Positions 8,495 to 17,912 of a DNA stretch of 64,000 nt are shown here, piece by piece. The notes under the pieces were generated by a model. The model saw nothing but the letters and a program-made list of their open reading frames with translations, did no database searches and was not told the DNA's origin. Numbering within the stretch: position 1 is the stretch's first letter; every line of letters starts with the position of its first letter. This DNA is from Candidatus Aminicenantes bacterium UBA6228. Lineage in GTDB: Bacteria; Acidobacteriota; Aminicenantia; Aminicenantales; Saccharicenantaceae. Both the position numbers and the translations under genes were made by a program. Location of the stretch: positions 76,326 to 140,325 of the forward strand of contig DJWO01000002.1 of the NCBI GenBank assembly GCA_002441005.1. Direction: 5' to 3'.

Positions 8495-9625
8495 TCAACC
8501 AGTTTTTTTATCCCTTAAAGCAAAATAATCTAAAAGAAAAGTCTCTATCAATATTTCCGGCTCGAGGTCGCTGCTCTTCAGGCTTAGATCGAGCCTGGCC
8601 AGCCGGTGAATCAGTTCGTCCAGTTCTTTCTGGCTAAAAGCTTCGAGGTTAGCTGCAAAAGCCTGGAGCTTCCGGTCGAACAGGCTCCAGCCTTCAACAA
8701 TTTGCGGATGCGATTTTTTAAAAATTTCCCTGACCGGTTTCTTAAGCCTCTCAACCTCAACTTTCGCCTGATTTAAGGAAATGATATAACGGCTGATGGA
8801 GGCAAAGTAATTCAGTCTATCAGCTGCTGCTGGCTCGGCTGCGAAAAAACTGCGGTTAAGACTTAAAGCTTCCTCCAGCTGGCCTGATTCCAGAGCTTCT
8901 TCCAGAGCAAAACGGTCATAATTCCGGCGGGCAGCACAAACTTCCAGAACGTCTTCTTCGGTTATTTCATTTTCTTTCTGGGGGTAAAGACTGAGCTTTT
9001 CCAGTTCCTGGCTCAGAGTGAGCAGTTCCGGGCCGCAGAGGTCGAGCAATCTCCTGGCCGCCCCGGGCTTCATCTTTTTTCCTCTCAATCTCAGTTCTTC
9101 GTTCAGCCAGAAAAGAAGCTCGCTTTCCTTCGGAGTTTTTATTTCGAGGGTCTGGAAAAAACTTTTATTCCGGTTCTCCAGTCCCTGGAAAAAATTGAAA
9201 AGCTTCTGGCCCCGTTTAAGTTTTCCCTGGAAAATAATGACCAGAAAAACATGGTCAGGAGGCTGCTGAAAATAACGGGACAGGGCCTCTTCAGCCGGAG
9301 CGATCAACTGCCGGTAAGCCTTATCTCCAGCCTGCCAATCGCCATTCTCATAATCAGGAAAATAAATAATAAATATTCTGTCCCGGCCAGCAGAAAACAT
9401 ATCCAGGCTCGAAGCTTCATCCAGAATCTCAGCCCAGTCAGTTTCAAAAAGAAAATAAGCCTTGAATTCAGGCCCGTTTTCGCCCAGGCGGCTGGCGGCT
9501 TTAAATTTATCAAGATAAAGCCTGGCGGCTAAGGCCTGGTCGCCATAAATAAAGGTTCCGGGCTTTAAATTTTGGGGAGAAAGAAGTTTCTCCAGAGTAC
9601 GGCTAAAAACTTCTCTCGAAGCCAT
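8495..9625 (-). CDS. holA: DNA polymerase III delta subunit HolA
   Basis: Delta is the clamp-opening wrench of the DNA polymerase III clamp loader. The 376-residue sequence has the family layout: an N-terminal AAA+-like domain without functional Walker motifs (FIYGDQALAARLYLDKF at about 24-40), a middle lid, and a helical collar domain. Size is normal (about 340-380). The ATG overlaps nothing, but the lptE stop lies immediately before it, giving leuS-lptE-holA, the same order as in Escherichia coli. That synteny supports the assignment of this poorly conserved subunit. Confidence 0.88.
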   Translation of the reverse strand: MASREVFSRTLEKLLSPQNLKPGTFIYGDQALAARLYLDKFKAASRLGENGPEFKAYFLFETDWAEILDEASSLDMFSAGRDRIFIIYFPDYENGDWQAGDKAYRQLIAPAEEALSRYFQQPPDHVFLVIIFQGKLKRGQKLFNFFQGLENRNKSFFQTLEIKTPKESELLFWLNEELRLRGKKMKPGAARRLLDLCGPELLTLSQELEKLSLYPQKENEITEEDVLEVCAARRNYDRFALEEALESGQLEEALSLNRSFFAAEPAAADRLNYFASISRYIISLNQAKVEVERLKKPVREIFKKSHPQIVEGWSLFDRKLQAFAANLEAFSQKELDELIHRLARLDLSLKSSDLEPEILIETFLLDYFALRDKKTG

Positions 9626-10156
9626 TTAAAAACCTTCCAGCAGGCTGACCACTAATTGCCCGGCAAATTTTTCAGCTAAGCGGTCAATCGCCTGATTTTC
9701 CATCGTTTCGTAATCGAGCCCGGCCGGGACTTCATATTCATCTACATAGGTAAAATTATCATCGGCAAAAAGTATCTGATCAGTCAAAAGATCGGTAAAG
9801 ACTACACTGGTCACGACAGTTATCTTATAGCGGCTGGCAGCTCCTTCCGAACCAAAGGCAATGGGCTGAACTTTAAAAGAGGTAATCTCCCCGGCCAGCA
9901 GGCCCTGAGCTTTATTCTGGTCAGGTTCAATGCTCACCCGGGCTCTGGCGATGAGTTCATTAATGACACTTCTGGTCAATTTAAGATCAAGTTCAAACCG
10001 TCCAGAGCTATTGTTAAAAACCGGTACACAGATCCGCTTCATCCCGGGCGGCCAGACACTGCCCCGGCCCCGCAGCTGATAGCCACAGGCCGAAACCGAA
10101 ATTACGACCAGAGCCAGTAGCAGCCAGCTGCTGATATATTTTTTAAAAAATTGCAT
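9626..10156 (-). CDS. lptE: LPS-assembly lipoprotein LptE
   Basis: LptE is the outer-membrane lipoprotein that plugs the LptD barrel and helps insert LPS at the cell surface. The 176-residue protein has a lipoprotein signal peptide ending VSAC (C24), followed by GYQLRGRG, the usual start of mature LptE. The rest has the alternating beta pattern of the family (IDEL..RARVSIEPD, TVVTSVVFTDL). Placement between leuS and holA is the classic location. lptD is not in the window. Confidence 0.88.
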   Translation of the reverse strand: MQFFKKYISSWLLLALVVISVSACGYQLRGRGSVWPPGMKRICVPVFNNSSGRFELDLKLTRSVINELIARARVSIEPDQNKAQGLLAGEITSFKVQPIAFGSEGAASRYKITVVTSVVFTDLLTDQILFADDNFTYVDEYEVPAGLDYETMENQAIDRLAEKFAGQLVVSLLEGF

Positions 10157-10169
10157 CTAACCCCGGAGG

Positions 10170-12650
10170 TCAGACGACCAGGCTGACCAGTTTATTTTTT
10201 ACACAGACAATTTTTTTCGGCTCTCGGCCGCCGAGCAATTCCTGGATGCGAGGCAGGCTCAGGGCTTTTTCCTTGAGAATCTCCTCTTCAGTCTCAGCCT
10301 CCACTTCAAATTTATCCCGGAGCTTGCCGTTAATCTGGACCACAATGGTAATCATCTCTTCTTTAGCCAGCTCCGGGTTATAAGAAGGCCAGCTGGTTTG
10401 AGCCACCAGGGTTGTCCGGCCGGTTTTCTGCCAGAGCTCTTCGGCCAGATGAGGAGCAAAAGGCCCCAGCAAAAGAATCAAATCAGTTAGAGCTTCTGCC
10501 AGGAGCTCTCTTCCCTCCCGGCTCTGTCTCAGGAGGTCCCTGCCTTTTTTCAGGCTGTTGGTTAACTCCATCAGAGCTGAAATGGCTGTATTCAAATGAA
10601 AACGCTGCTCTATATCATCGGTGACTTTCTTTATGGTCTGATGAAGCTTCTTACTGAGCCGCTGAAAACTGGCCTCGTCAAATTGCCCGGCGGCTATCAC
10701 TCCCTTCTCCTGGAAGAGATCCAGGTTTTCTTCTGCCAGATTCCAGATTCTCAGAATGAAGCGGTAGCAACCTTCCAGCCCTTCCTCTGACCAGGCAAAT
10801 TCTTTTTCGGGTGGAGAGGCAAAGAGGATAAAAATCCGGAGGGCATCAGCTCCGTAAGTTTTGACCATCTCGTCCGGGTCAACCACATTGCCCCGTGATT
10901 TCGACATGGCCGAGCCGTCTTTAGTTACCATGCCCTGAGCCAGATAGTGGGGAAATGGTTCATCAATCCGGGTCAGGCCCAGATCCCGCAAATACTTGGT
11001 GAAAAAGCGGGAATAAATTAGATGAAGAATAGCATGCTCGACACCGCCAATATAAAGATCAACCGGCAGCCAGTAAGCTGCTTTTTCAGGTTTAAAAGGC
11101 AGCCTGGTTTCACCGGGAGAGCAATAACGGAAAAAATACCAGGAAGAATCAACAAAAGTATCCATGGTATCAGTCTCGCGCCTGGCTGGCCCGCCGCATT
11201 GGGGGCAGGTGGTATTAACAAATTCCGGTATTTTTTCGAGAGGCGAGCCTTCTTCGCCGGTAAATTCAGCCTTAAAGGGTATTTCCACCGGCAGCTGGTC
11301 ATAAGGAACAGGCTGAAGACCGCATTTCTCACAATAAATAACCGGAATTGGTGTTCCCCAGTAGCGTTGACGGGAAATGCCCCAATCACGGAGGCGATAG
11401 GTAACACTTTTCCGGCCAAAGCCCTTAGTCTCAGCCAGACCCGCCATTTTCTCCATGGCCTCTTCTGAGCTCAAGCCATTAAACTCCCCGGAATTGATCA
11501 GGATTCCATATTCCTCAAAAGCCTGGCCCGGAAGTGGCTGAATTTCAGGCGAGGCCGGTTTTATTACCGGTGTAATCGGCAGGCTATATTTAGTGGCAAA
11601 TTCATAATCCCTTTGATCGTGAGCCGGAACTCCCATGACCGCTCCGGTTCCATAATCCATCAGGACATAATTGGCCAGAAAGACAGGAACGGGCTGGCCG
11701 GTAAAGGGATTAATGGCCTTAAGGCCGGTATCATAACCAACTTTTTCTTCCTCTTTAATTTCTCTTTTCGCCCTGCTTTCAGCTATTGTTTTTTTAATCC
11801 AGTCAAGAAGTTTCTCTTTTTCTGGATGGCCAGCAATCAGCTCCGCAGTCAGAGGATGTTCAACCGACAGGACGACAAAGGTCGCCCCGTAAATAGTGTC
11901 AATTCTGGTGGTAAAGACTTCAATATCTTTCTTTATGGCCGGCACTTTAAAATTCACCAGCGCCCCTTCGCTTTTGCCAATCCAGTTCTTCTGCATCTCC
12001 AGAACATGCCCCGGCCACTGGCTGAGTTGCTCATGGCCGCTCAGCAGCTCATCGGCATAAGCGGTAATTTTTAAAAACCACTGCTCCATCTTTTTCTGAC
12101 TGACTTCACTGTCGCAGCGCCAGCAGCGCCCGGCTACCACCTGCTCATTGGCCAGGACTGTCCGGCACTGGGGACACCAGTTTACCCAGCTCAACCGGCG
12201 ATAAGCCAGACCCTGTTCAAACATTTTGAGGAAAATCCATTGATTCCAGCGGTAATAATCAGGCAGGCAGGTATTAACCTCTCTTGACCAGGAGTAGCTG
12301 ATACCCAATCTCTTCAACTGGGAACGCATGTAGTCAATATTATCGAGGGTCCATTTTTGAGGATGAGTACCGTGTTTGATAGCGGCATTTTCGGCCGGCA
12401 GGCCCAGGGCATCCCAGCCGATAGGATGGAGGACATTGAAGCCTCTCATTCTTTTAAAACGGGCAATGACATCACCAATTGAATAATTCCGCACATGCCC
12501 CATATGAATCCGGCCGGAAGGATAGGGATACATTTCGAGGCAATAGAACTTGGGTTTAGCTGGATCTTCTGCCGCTTCAAAAATCCGGCTTTCGGCCCAG
12601 ATTTTCTGCCATTTTTTTTCAATTTCTTCAAAATTATAGGCTTCCTTCAT
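10170..12650 (-). CDS. leuS: Leucyl-tRNA synthetase
   Basis: LeuRS charges tRNA-Leu. The 826-residue enzyme is full length. The class I signatures are the HIGH-type motif HMGH at 49-52 and the KMSKS-type motif SAMSKSRGN at about residue 592-600. The CP1 editing insertion (from about 220) and the zinc-type CPQC/CWRCDS modules of bacterial LeuRS are present. It leads the leuS-lptE-holA operon from a promoter at 12717-12745. No T-box or other leader element is visible in the short leader. Confidence 0.97.
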   Translation of the reverse strand: MKEAYNFEEIEKKWQKIWAESRIFEAAEDPAKPKFYCLEMYPYPSGRIHMGHVRNYSIGDVIARFKRMRGFNVLHPIGWDALGLPAENAAIKHGTHPQKWTLDNIDYMRSQLKRLGISYSWSREVNTCLPDYYRWNQWIFLKMFEQGLAYRRLSWVNWCPQCRTVLANEQVVAGRCWRCDSEVSQKKMEQWFLKITAYADELLSGHEQLSQWPGHVLEMQKNWIGKSEGALVNFKVPAIKKDIEVFTTRIDTIYGATFVVLSVEHPLTAELIAGHPEKEKLLDWIKKTIAESRAKREIKEEEKVGYDTGLKAINPFTGQPVPVFLANYVLMDYGTGAVMGVPAHDQRDYEFATKYSLPITPVIKPASPEIQPLPGQAFEEYGILINSGEFNGLSSEEAMEKMAGLAETKGFGRKSVTYRLRDWGISRQRYWGTPIPVIYCEKCGLQPVPYDQLPVEIPFKAEFTGEEGSPLEKIPEFVNTTCPQCGGPARRETDTMDTFVDSSWYFFRYCSPGETRLPFKPEKAAYWLPVDLYIGGVEHAILHLIYSRFFTKYLRDLGLTRIDEPFPHYLAQGMVTKDGSAMSKSRGNVVDPDEMVKTYGADALRIFILFASPPEKEFAWSEEGLEGCYRFILRIWNLAEENLDLFQEKGVIAAGQFDEASFQRLSKKLHQTIKKVTDDIEQRFHLNTAISALMELTNSLKKGRDLLRQSREGRELLAEALTDLILLLGPFAPHLAEELWQKTGRTTLVAQTSWPSYNPELAKEEMITIVVQINGKLRDKFEVEAETEEEILKEKALSLPRIQELLGGREPKKIVCVKNKLVSLVV

Positions 12651-12716
12651 CGTCTCTACCTCTGTTCAGGGAAACAAGTCCCGGATAAAGCTGGCGCTAT
12701 GTCCAATCAGCTTAAA

Positions 12717-12745
12717 ATGATAAGTTTATGGTGACTAAAAGTCAA
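12717..12745 (-). promoter_or_regulatory. Sigma-70 promoter of leuS-lptE-holA
   Basis: On the minus strand, TTGACT (12745-12740), a 17-bp spacer and TATCAT (12722-12717) lie about 65 bp before the leuS ATG at 12650. Confidence 0.65.
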
Positions 12746-12836
12746 CCAAACCAGGGCGGGTTATAGCTTATTCAACTAATTAAACTTATAATAATCTTTT
12801 AAGCCAGAATTTATTCATCAGAAAAAGATTCACCGG

Positions 12837-13673
12837 ATGAAACTCTTGGAAGTCAAGAACCTGGAAGCCGGCTACAACCACCTGCCGGTTATTCATGACA
12901 TCTCCTTTGATCTTGAGCAGGGAGAATTTCTGGCTGTCTGCGGTCCTAATGGCTCAGGTAAGAGTACGCTGGTTAAAGCTTTGCAGCGCCTGACTCCTTT
13001 TACCCGGGGAACAGTCAAGCTGGAAGGTAGAAATGTCTTTCGCCTGAAAACTAAGGAAATAGCCGCCCTGCTGGCTTATGTGCCCCAGGTCTCAGATCAG
13101 GTTTTTGACTTCACCGTTGAAGAGACAGTAGCCATGGGCCGATACGTCCATCAAGGCCACAAATTGGCTGGCCAGTTGGATAAAGACCGGTCAGAAATTG
13201 AAGAGGCTATGAGACTGACCGGGGTGGCCGCTCTCAGACAGAAAAACCTCAGCCAGTTAAGCGGCGGGGAAAGGCAGCGAGTGCTCATCGCCAGGGCTTT
13301 GGCCCAGGAGACGCCGGTTCTCCTCCTGGATGAGCCAAGTTCCCATCTGGATATAAATTTTCAGCTCCAGATCTATCATCTTCTCCAGGACCTGCAGATA
13401 GAAAAAAAGAAGACCATTCTGGTCGCCGAACACAATCTCAATCTCTGCATCCCTTACTGCCATCGATTGCTGTTCCTCAAGCAGGGCCGGATCGAAGCGG
13501 CCGGACCTCCAGCCGAAGTAATTAACCGCAAGGTAATCCGCCGCGTCTTTGATCTGGAAGTCGAGCTGAGAGAGAACACTTCTTCCGGCCTGCCTGAGAT
13601 ATCTTTCATTCATTCTGCGGGCCGGACAGTGAACAAAATCGAGCCGGGACCGGAGACAGGAGCTAAAAATTAG
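12837..13673 (+). CDS. ABC transporter ATPase, FecE/BtuD type (vitamin B12 or iron-chelate import)
   Basis: The 278-residue ATPase belongs to the FecE/BtuD/HmuV group that powers TonB-linked uptake of cobalamin, haem or siderophores. Motifs are Walker A CGPNGSGKST (35-44), the Q-loop around YVPQ, signature LSGGERQRV (about 141) and Walker B VLLLDEPSSH (about 160). It opens a three-gene cluster with a binding protein and a permease. Upstream, TATAAT at 12787-12792 is a possible -10 box but no good -35 goes with it. The last 25 or so residues are polar and not conserved in type. No cobalamin riboswitch is recognisable in the 186-bp leader. Confidence 0.88.
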   Translation: MKLLEVKNLEAGYNHLPVIHDISFDLEQGEFLAVCGPNGSGKSTLVKALQRLTPFTRGTVKLEGRNVFRLKTKEIAALLAYVPQVSDQVFDFTVEETVAMGRYVHQGHKLAGQLDKDRSEIEEAMRLTGVAALRQKNLSQLSGGERQRVLIARALAQETPVLLLDEPSSHLDINFQLQIYHLLQDLQIEKKKTILVAEHNLNLCIPYCHRLLFLKQGRIEAAGPPAEVINRKVIRRVFDLEVELRENTSSGLPEISFIHSAGRTVNKIEPGPETGAKN

Positions 13674-13785
13674 AAAAAAGCCAGTTAATCCCGGATTAAA
13701 GCTCTGGCGGCTTGACCGTCTGGCAACCGGTTCTTGTTTTTGTCCATTTAATCCGCCACCGGCCAGGCCGAACCACCGCTGGCTT

Positions 13786-14691
13786 TTGCTCTGTCTGACT
13801 TTTCTGATAATTTTCCCCCTGACTCTCTCCAGCCTTTTTCCCCAGACAAGGGTACTGGCTGATGACTTTGGCCACCGGCTTGAGCTCAGCCATTGCCCTG
13901 AGAGAATAATTTCTTTAGCTCCCAATCTGACCGAAATACTCTTTGCCCTGGGCCTCGGCCAGAAGGTCGCCGGGGTAACCAGTTTCTGTGATTATCCGCC
14001 AGAAGCCAGACAGAAAGAAATAATCGGCGGGCTGGTTGATCCTAATTTAGAAAAAATCAGGGTTCTTAAGCCAGATTTAATTCTGGCTTTCAGGGGCAAT
14101 CCGCGCCGGATTCTCGACCGGTTGTATGCAGAAAAGATGCCGCTTCAGGCCTTTGAAACCGGACAGAACTTTGAAGACCTTTTCTCTCTTATTGAGCGGA
14201 TTTCACTTTTAACCTGCACCCGGGCCAGAGGACAGGAGCTTATTTCCAGCCTGAAAGAAAAAATTAAGCTGATTGAGACCAGCCTCCCGGCCAGCCGGGA
14301 GAGCCTAAGAGTTTTCCTGACCCTTTACGGCCAGGGACAGGGGCTGTGGACCTGCGGCCATAATAGTTATCTTAATTATTTACTTGAGCGGGCTGGCCTT
14401 CAAAATGTCGCTTCTGGACTTGAGGGCAACTGGTTTGCTTATAATCCCGAGAAATTAATAGCCGATAATCCCGAGTTGATTCTTATTCTGGCTGGTAATA
14501 AAGAGGCTTTCCAGCAGGCTACCAACTGGCTCGCCAGCCTGCCTCCCCTTAAAGACATTAAGGCCATTAAAAATAAAAAATTCGTTTTTCTCGATGAAAA
14601 TCTGTTCAGCCGTTTTGGCCCGAGGCTAATTGAGGCCTTTAACTGGCTGGTCAGGGCAGTTTATTTTCCTGCTGAACAGGAGGAAAAATGA
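13786..14691 (+). CDS. Periplasmic substrate-binding protein, BtuF-like
   Basis: This is the solute-binding component of the importer. The ISLAPNLTEILFALG and VTSFCDYPPEA segments (about 40-75) are characteristic of BtuF-like B12/corrinoid-binding proteins. The TTG start at 13786 is the only conventional start in the frame. However, the frame is open for another 100 bp upstream, and the codons just before it (RPNHRWLL) would give a better basic N-terminus for the signal peptide LLCLTFLIIFPLTLSS. The true start may therefore be a rarer codon upstream. The gene overlaps the permease ATG by 4 bp. Substrate identity is inferred from motif similarity only. Confidence 0.82.
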   Translation: MLCLTFLIIFPLTLSSLFPQTRVLADDFGHRLELSHCPERIISLAPNLTEILFALGLGQKVAGVTSFCDYPPEARQKEIIGGLVDPNLEKIRVLKPDLILAFRGNPRRILDRLYAEKMPLQAFETGQNFEDLFSLIERISLLTCTRARGQELISSLKEKIKLIETSLPASRESLRVFLTLYGQGQGLWTCGHNSYLNYLLERAGLQNVASGLEGNWFAYNPEKLIADNPELILILAGNKEAFQQATNWLASLPPLKDIKAIKNKKFVFLDENLFSRFGPRLIEAFNWLVRAVYFPAEQEEK

Positions 14692-15689
14692 GCCCCCGCC
14701 ACAGGAACTGGTTTTTTCCGGTATCCCTTATTCTTCTGACTCTGGCCGGCTTCCTGTTGTCAGTTAAGCTCGGAGCCGTCAGAATGACCTGGCAGGAAAT
14801 CCGGGCCGGTCTTTTTTCCGGCGGTCAGTTTAAAGATATCCTGATTCACCTCCGGTTGCCCCGGGCTATTCTGGCTTATCTGGTCGGTGCAGCTCTGGCT
14901 CTTTCTGGAGCGATTCTTCAGGGGTATTTCCGGAACCCTTTAGCCGACCCCTTTATTCTCGGCGTTTCTTCAGGGGCATCTCTGGGAGCCGTCCTTAGCC
15001 TGGAGATTGGCCTGACCTGGACCGTCTTCGGTTTTTCCAGCCAGAGCTGGCTGGCTCTTTTGACCAGTCTCCTTCTGGTCGGCTCGGTTTACTTAATTTC
15101 AGAGAATCAAAGTCCCGGGCGGTCTGAAAGCCTGCTTTTGACCGGGATTGCCGCCGGGGCAATGGCTTCAGCCCTGACTTCCTTTTTTCTTTTCAGGCGG
15201 GCTGATGCCTATGAACAGGCAGTGTTCTGGCTCTTAGGCAGTTTTTCCCTTTCAGGCTGGAAAGAAGTCTGGTTGCTTCTTCCCTATTTTCTTCTGACCC
15301 TGATCATTTCCCAGTATTTTGCTCCTGAGATGAATCTTCTGGCCCTCGGCGACGAGGTTGCTCAGTCATTAGGCTGCCCGGTAAAAACCATCAGGAGACT
15401 TTTTCTTTTTCTGGCCACACTTTTAGCTTCATTTTCAGTAGCTGTAGCCGGAATCATTGGTTTTGTCGGGCTGATTGTGCCTCATTCAGTCAGGTTGTTG
15501 ATTGGTCCAGATCACCGCCGGCTTTTTTTATTTTCTGCTTTGACCGGTGGGATGATGCTGGTTTTTTGCGACCTGCTGGCCAGGACAGTCTTTTCTCCCT
15601 CAGAAATCCCAATTGGCGTGATTACCGCAGCCCTCGGTGCCCCGTTTTTTATCTATCTTTTAAACCGCCACCAGCGGGGCAGGTCCTGA
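14688..15689 (+). CDS. ABC transporter permease, FecCD/BtuC family
   Basis: The 333-residue polytopic protein has about ten membrane segments and the FecCD hallmark LRLPRAILAYLVGAALALSG (about 53-72), followed by GAILQGYFRNPLADPFILG. Late in the chain it has GLIVPHSVRLLIGPDHRRL, the coupling-helix region that contacts the ATPase. It forms the membrane channel of the BtuCDF-type importer with the two upstream genes and overlaps the binding-protein gene (ATGA). Length is normal. Confidence 0.9.
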   Translation: MSPRHRNWFFPVSLILLTLAGFLLSVKLGAVRMTWQEIRAGLFSGGQFKDILIHLRLPRAILAYLVGAALALSGAILQGYFRNPLADPFILGVSSGASLGAVLSLEIGLTWTVFGFSSQSWLALLTSLLLVGSVYLISENQSPGRSESLLLTGIAAGAMASALTSFFLFRRADAYEQAVFWLLGSFSLSGWKEVWLLLPYFLLTLIISQYFAPEMNLLALGDEVAQSLGCPVKTIRRLFLFLATLLASFSVAVAGIIGFVGLIVPHSVRLLIGPDHRRLFLFSALTGGMMLVFCDLLARTVFSPSEIPIGVITAALGAPFFIYLLNRHQRGRS

Positions 15690-15750
15690 AAATTAACATT
15701 TTCCCCTTTATATCGCTGGCCGCTCTCTTCTGGAAACAGCCTGGAAATGG

Positions 15751-15778
15751 TTGACAACCGGCTATCTTTTAGCTTAAT
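15751..15778 (+). promoter_or_regulatory. Sigma-70 promoter of the DUF948-like/YtxH pair
   Basis: TTGACA (15751-15756), 16-bp spacer, CTTAAT (15773-15778). Transcription would start at about 15785, five or so bases before the ATG at 15790, suggesting a nearly leaderless mRNA. The -10 is only a 4/6 match. Confidence 0.5.
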
Positions 15779-15789
15779 GTAAATATATC

Positions 15790-16161
15790 ATGCTGCTAAC
15801 CTTCAACCAGACCCTTTTTCTGATTTTGACTGTGGCGGCAGTAGTTATAGCTGTTTTTTTAATTCTCTTTCTCCTTCAGCTCCGCCGGACAGCCAGGGAG
15901 GCAGAGAAATCTCTCCAGGAATTCCAGGTCACTCTTGAAAAGCTCAAGACGATTGAGGATAAGGTCGAACGCCGCCTCGACGAGACAGGGACAATTATTC
16001 AATCAGCCAAAAAAACGGTTTCGGGTCTGTCAGAACTTTCCCTTTTCTTAACGACCAGAGTGGTCAGGCCGGCCTCTAAGTACTGGCCGGTTATTTTCCC
16101 TTTGGTGCGTTTTGGCTGGCAACTGATAAAAAAAAGAAAGGAGAAAAAAAATGGGAGATGA
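15790..16161 (+). CDS. DUF948-like membrane-anchored coiled-coil protein
   Basis: The 123-residue protein has one N-terminal membrane segment (about 8-29), then a heptad-rich helical stretch (REAEKSLQEFQVTLEKL..VERRLDE), which matches the layout of DUF948 proteins. The function is not known; they are usually found beside YtxH-domain genes, as here, where the next gene overlaps by 11 bp. No Shine-Dalgarno sequence is present before the ATG. The C-terminus is very basic (KKRKEKKNGR). Confidence 0.7.
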   Translation: MLLTFNQTLFLILTVAAVVIAVFLILFLLQLRRTAREAEKSLQEFQVTLEKLKTIEDKVERRLDETGTIIQSAKKTVSGLSELSLFLTTRVVRPASKYWPVIFPLVRFGWQLIKKRKEKKNGR

Positions 16162-16477
16162 CAGAGATTCCCACTTTGCTGACACTCTTTTGACCTTTTT
16201 AGCCGGGGCAGCGACAGGTTTTATTCTGGGCATTTTATTCGCTCCTTCCAGCGGCAAAGAAACCAGAAAAAAGATTAAAGAACAGGCCAAAAAGGGCCAG
16301 GAGCTGGCTGTCCAGGGTTATAGCAAAGTGGCCAAAGAAGCGGAAAAAGGAGCTAAGGTAGTTAAAGAACGGGCCGAAGAGGGCATTGAAGCCATAAAAG
16401 AATTTCTTGAAAAGAAAAAAACTGAGACAGCTGGGGAGAAACCAGAATTTCCTGAAGACTTAGAAACAGAAAAATAA
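16151..16477 (+). CDS. YtxH-domain protein
   Basis: The 108-residue protein has a short N-terminus and one membrane segment with the YtxH signature FLAGAATGFILGILFAPSSG (about 14-33), followed by KETRKKIKEQAKK and a long amphipathic helix rich in Lys, Glu and Ala. YtxH proteins are stress- or envelope-associated in Bacillus, but the molecular role is unknown. It overlaps the DUF948-like gene by 11 bp and has a GGAGAAAAAAA site upstream, so the two probably act together. Confidence 0.8.
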   Translation: MGDDRDSHFADTLLTFLAGAATGFILGILFAPSSGKETRKKIKEQAKKGQELAVQGYSKVAKEAEKGAKVVKERAEEGIEAIKEFLEKKKTETAGEKPEFPEDLETEK

Positions 16478-16557
16478 CAATTCAGCTTTTTCTACCTTTC
16501 AAAGGGCCTGAAATAAACGGGGATTAATAGAAGTCTAAAAACCAGGCGAGGATCGGC

Positions 16558-17886
16558 ATGGGCAAGCGCTTAACTAAATTTATTTTCCTGACTTTCATTT
16601 TAGCTATTGTTCTAAAAGGGCCAGTCAGCCTGGCAGCCATTGACCTCAAGACCGCCACAGCCATTGACCAGGAAATAGAGAAGAACCGGGCCGAGATTAT
16701 AAAAATTCGCCGCTTCCTTCATATGAATCCTGAGCTTGGCAACCGCGAATATGAAACCAGCAAATTAGTGGCCAATAAATTAGCAGCTCTCGGGCTGGAA
16801 GTAAAAACCGGCGTGGCCAAAACCGGTGTAGTCGGGCTTCTGACCGGGGCTTTGCCCGGTCCAACCGTAGCCATCAGAGCCGATATGGATGCCCTGCCCA
16901 TTGCTGAGGAGAACGATTTCCCCTACAAATCTCTTAACCCCGGGGTGATGCAGGCCTGCGGCCACGATTTTCATACCTCCATTGCTCTGGGGACAGCCAC
17001 CGTCCTCAGCAGTCTCAAGGATAAAATCAGAGGCAAAATAAAATTTATTTTCCAGCCGGCTGAGGAAGGCCCTCCTCCGGGAGAAGAAGGCGGAGCAGAG
17101 CTGATGATCAGAGAAGGTGTGCTAATTGACCCGCCGGTCCGGGCGATCTTTGGCCTCCACGTCTGGCCCGACCTTAAAATTGGCCAGGTTGGTTATGCTT
17201 CGGGCTATTCCATGGCCAGCTCGGACAGTTTTACTCTGACGATCAAAGGGAAAAGTGCTCATGGAGCCAGACCTCAGGAAGGCATCGATGCCATTGTTAT
17301 CGCCGCTGAAATAATCAGCAACCTTCAAAATATAAGAAGCCGGCTGGTTGATCCGACCGAATCACTGGTCATTTCCATCGGCAAAATCCAGGGCGGAGTC
17401 AGATCTAATATAATTGCTGAGACCGTTATCCTTGAAGGAACAGTCCGGACCTTGAATGCCGGTGTCCGGGAGGCCATTCCAGGACTGATAGAAAACCTGG
17501 CTCAAGGAATCTGTCAGAGTTATGGCGCCACCTTTACCCTTGATTATGAACGCCAGCTGCCGCCTGTTTATAATCACCCCGAATTTCTGAATGCCGTTCT
17601 ACCCTGGTTAGCAGAATCTCTGGGTGAAGATAACCTGATCGAGGTCAAGCCCCAGATGGTGGCTGAAGACTTCGCCTTTTATGCTGAAAAAATTCCTGCC
17701 TTTTATTTCTTTCTGGGAGTCAAAAGCCCGAGGCAGATGATAGCCCCTCCTCTCCATAGCCCTAATTTCAATCCTGATGAACGGGCCATCCCGGTTGGCA
17801 TCAGGGCTATGTGTCATCTTGTCCTCAACGCCTTAGAACAGCAAGCCTCTTTAAAAACAGCCAGCGAGACCCCGCCTGTTAATTAG
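16558..17886 (+). CDS. Exported M20-family metallo-amidohydrolase
   Basis: The 442-residue protein has a signal peptide (1 to about 27, ending SLAA) and an M20 peptidase/amidohydrolase domain of the hippurate-hydrolase or IAA-amino-acid-hydrolase type. Visible metal-site motifs are RADMDALP (about 107-114), ACGHDFHTS (about 131-139) and the catalytic-glutamate motif QPAEEG. It probably cleaves N-acyl amino acids or short peptides in the periplasm; the substrate cannot be told from sequence. It stands alone between the YtxH gene and comEC. Confidence 0.88.
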   Translation: MGKRLTKFIFLTFILAIVLKGPVSLAAIDLKTATAIDQEIEKNRAEIIKIRRFLHMNPELGNREYETSKLVANKLAALGLEVKTGVAKTGVVGLLTGALPGPTVAIRADMDALPIAEENDFPYKSLNPGVMQACGHDFHTSIALGTATVLSSLKDKIRGKIKFIFQPAEEGPPPGEEGGAELMIREGVLIDPPVRAIFGLHVWPDLKIGQVGYASGYSMASSDSFTLTIKGKSAHGARPQEGIDAIVIAAEIISNLQNIRSRLVDPTESLVISIGKIQGGVRSNIIAETVILEGTVRTLNAGVREAIPGLIENLAQGICQSYGATFTLDYERQLPPVYNHPEFLNAVLPWLAESLGEDNLIEVKPQMVAEDFAFYAEKIPAFYFFLGVKSPRQMIAPPLHSPNFNPDERAIPVGIRAMCHLVLNALEQQASLKTASETPPVN

Positions 17887-17912
17887 TGGACAGCCGGCCG
17901 TCTATCTAATTG

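Noticed and set aside
8480..8520. Intrinsic terminator between rpsT and holA
   Set aside because: There is a T-run, but the possible stem is only three base pairs.
11022..11468. Open frame opposite leuS
   Set aside because: It is the antisense of well-conserved synthetase sequence and has no signal of its own; similar antisense frames occur over recJ, ribBA, comEC and pilT.
12651..12836. Cobalamin riboswitch before the BtuCDF-type genes
   Set aside because: No B12-box-like sequence or matching stems were found in the 186-bp leader.
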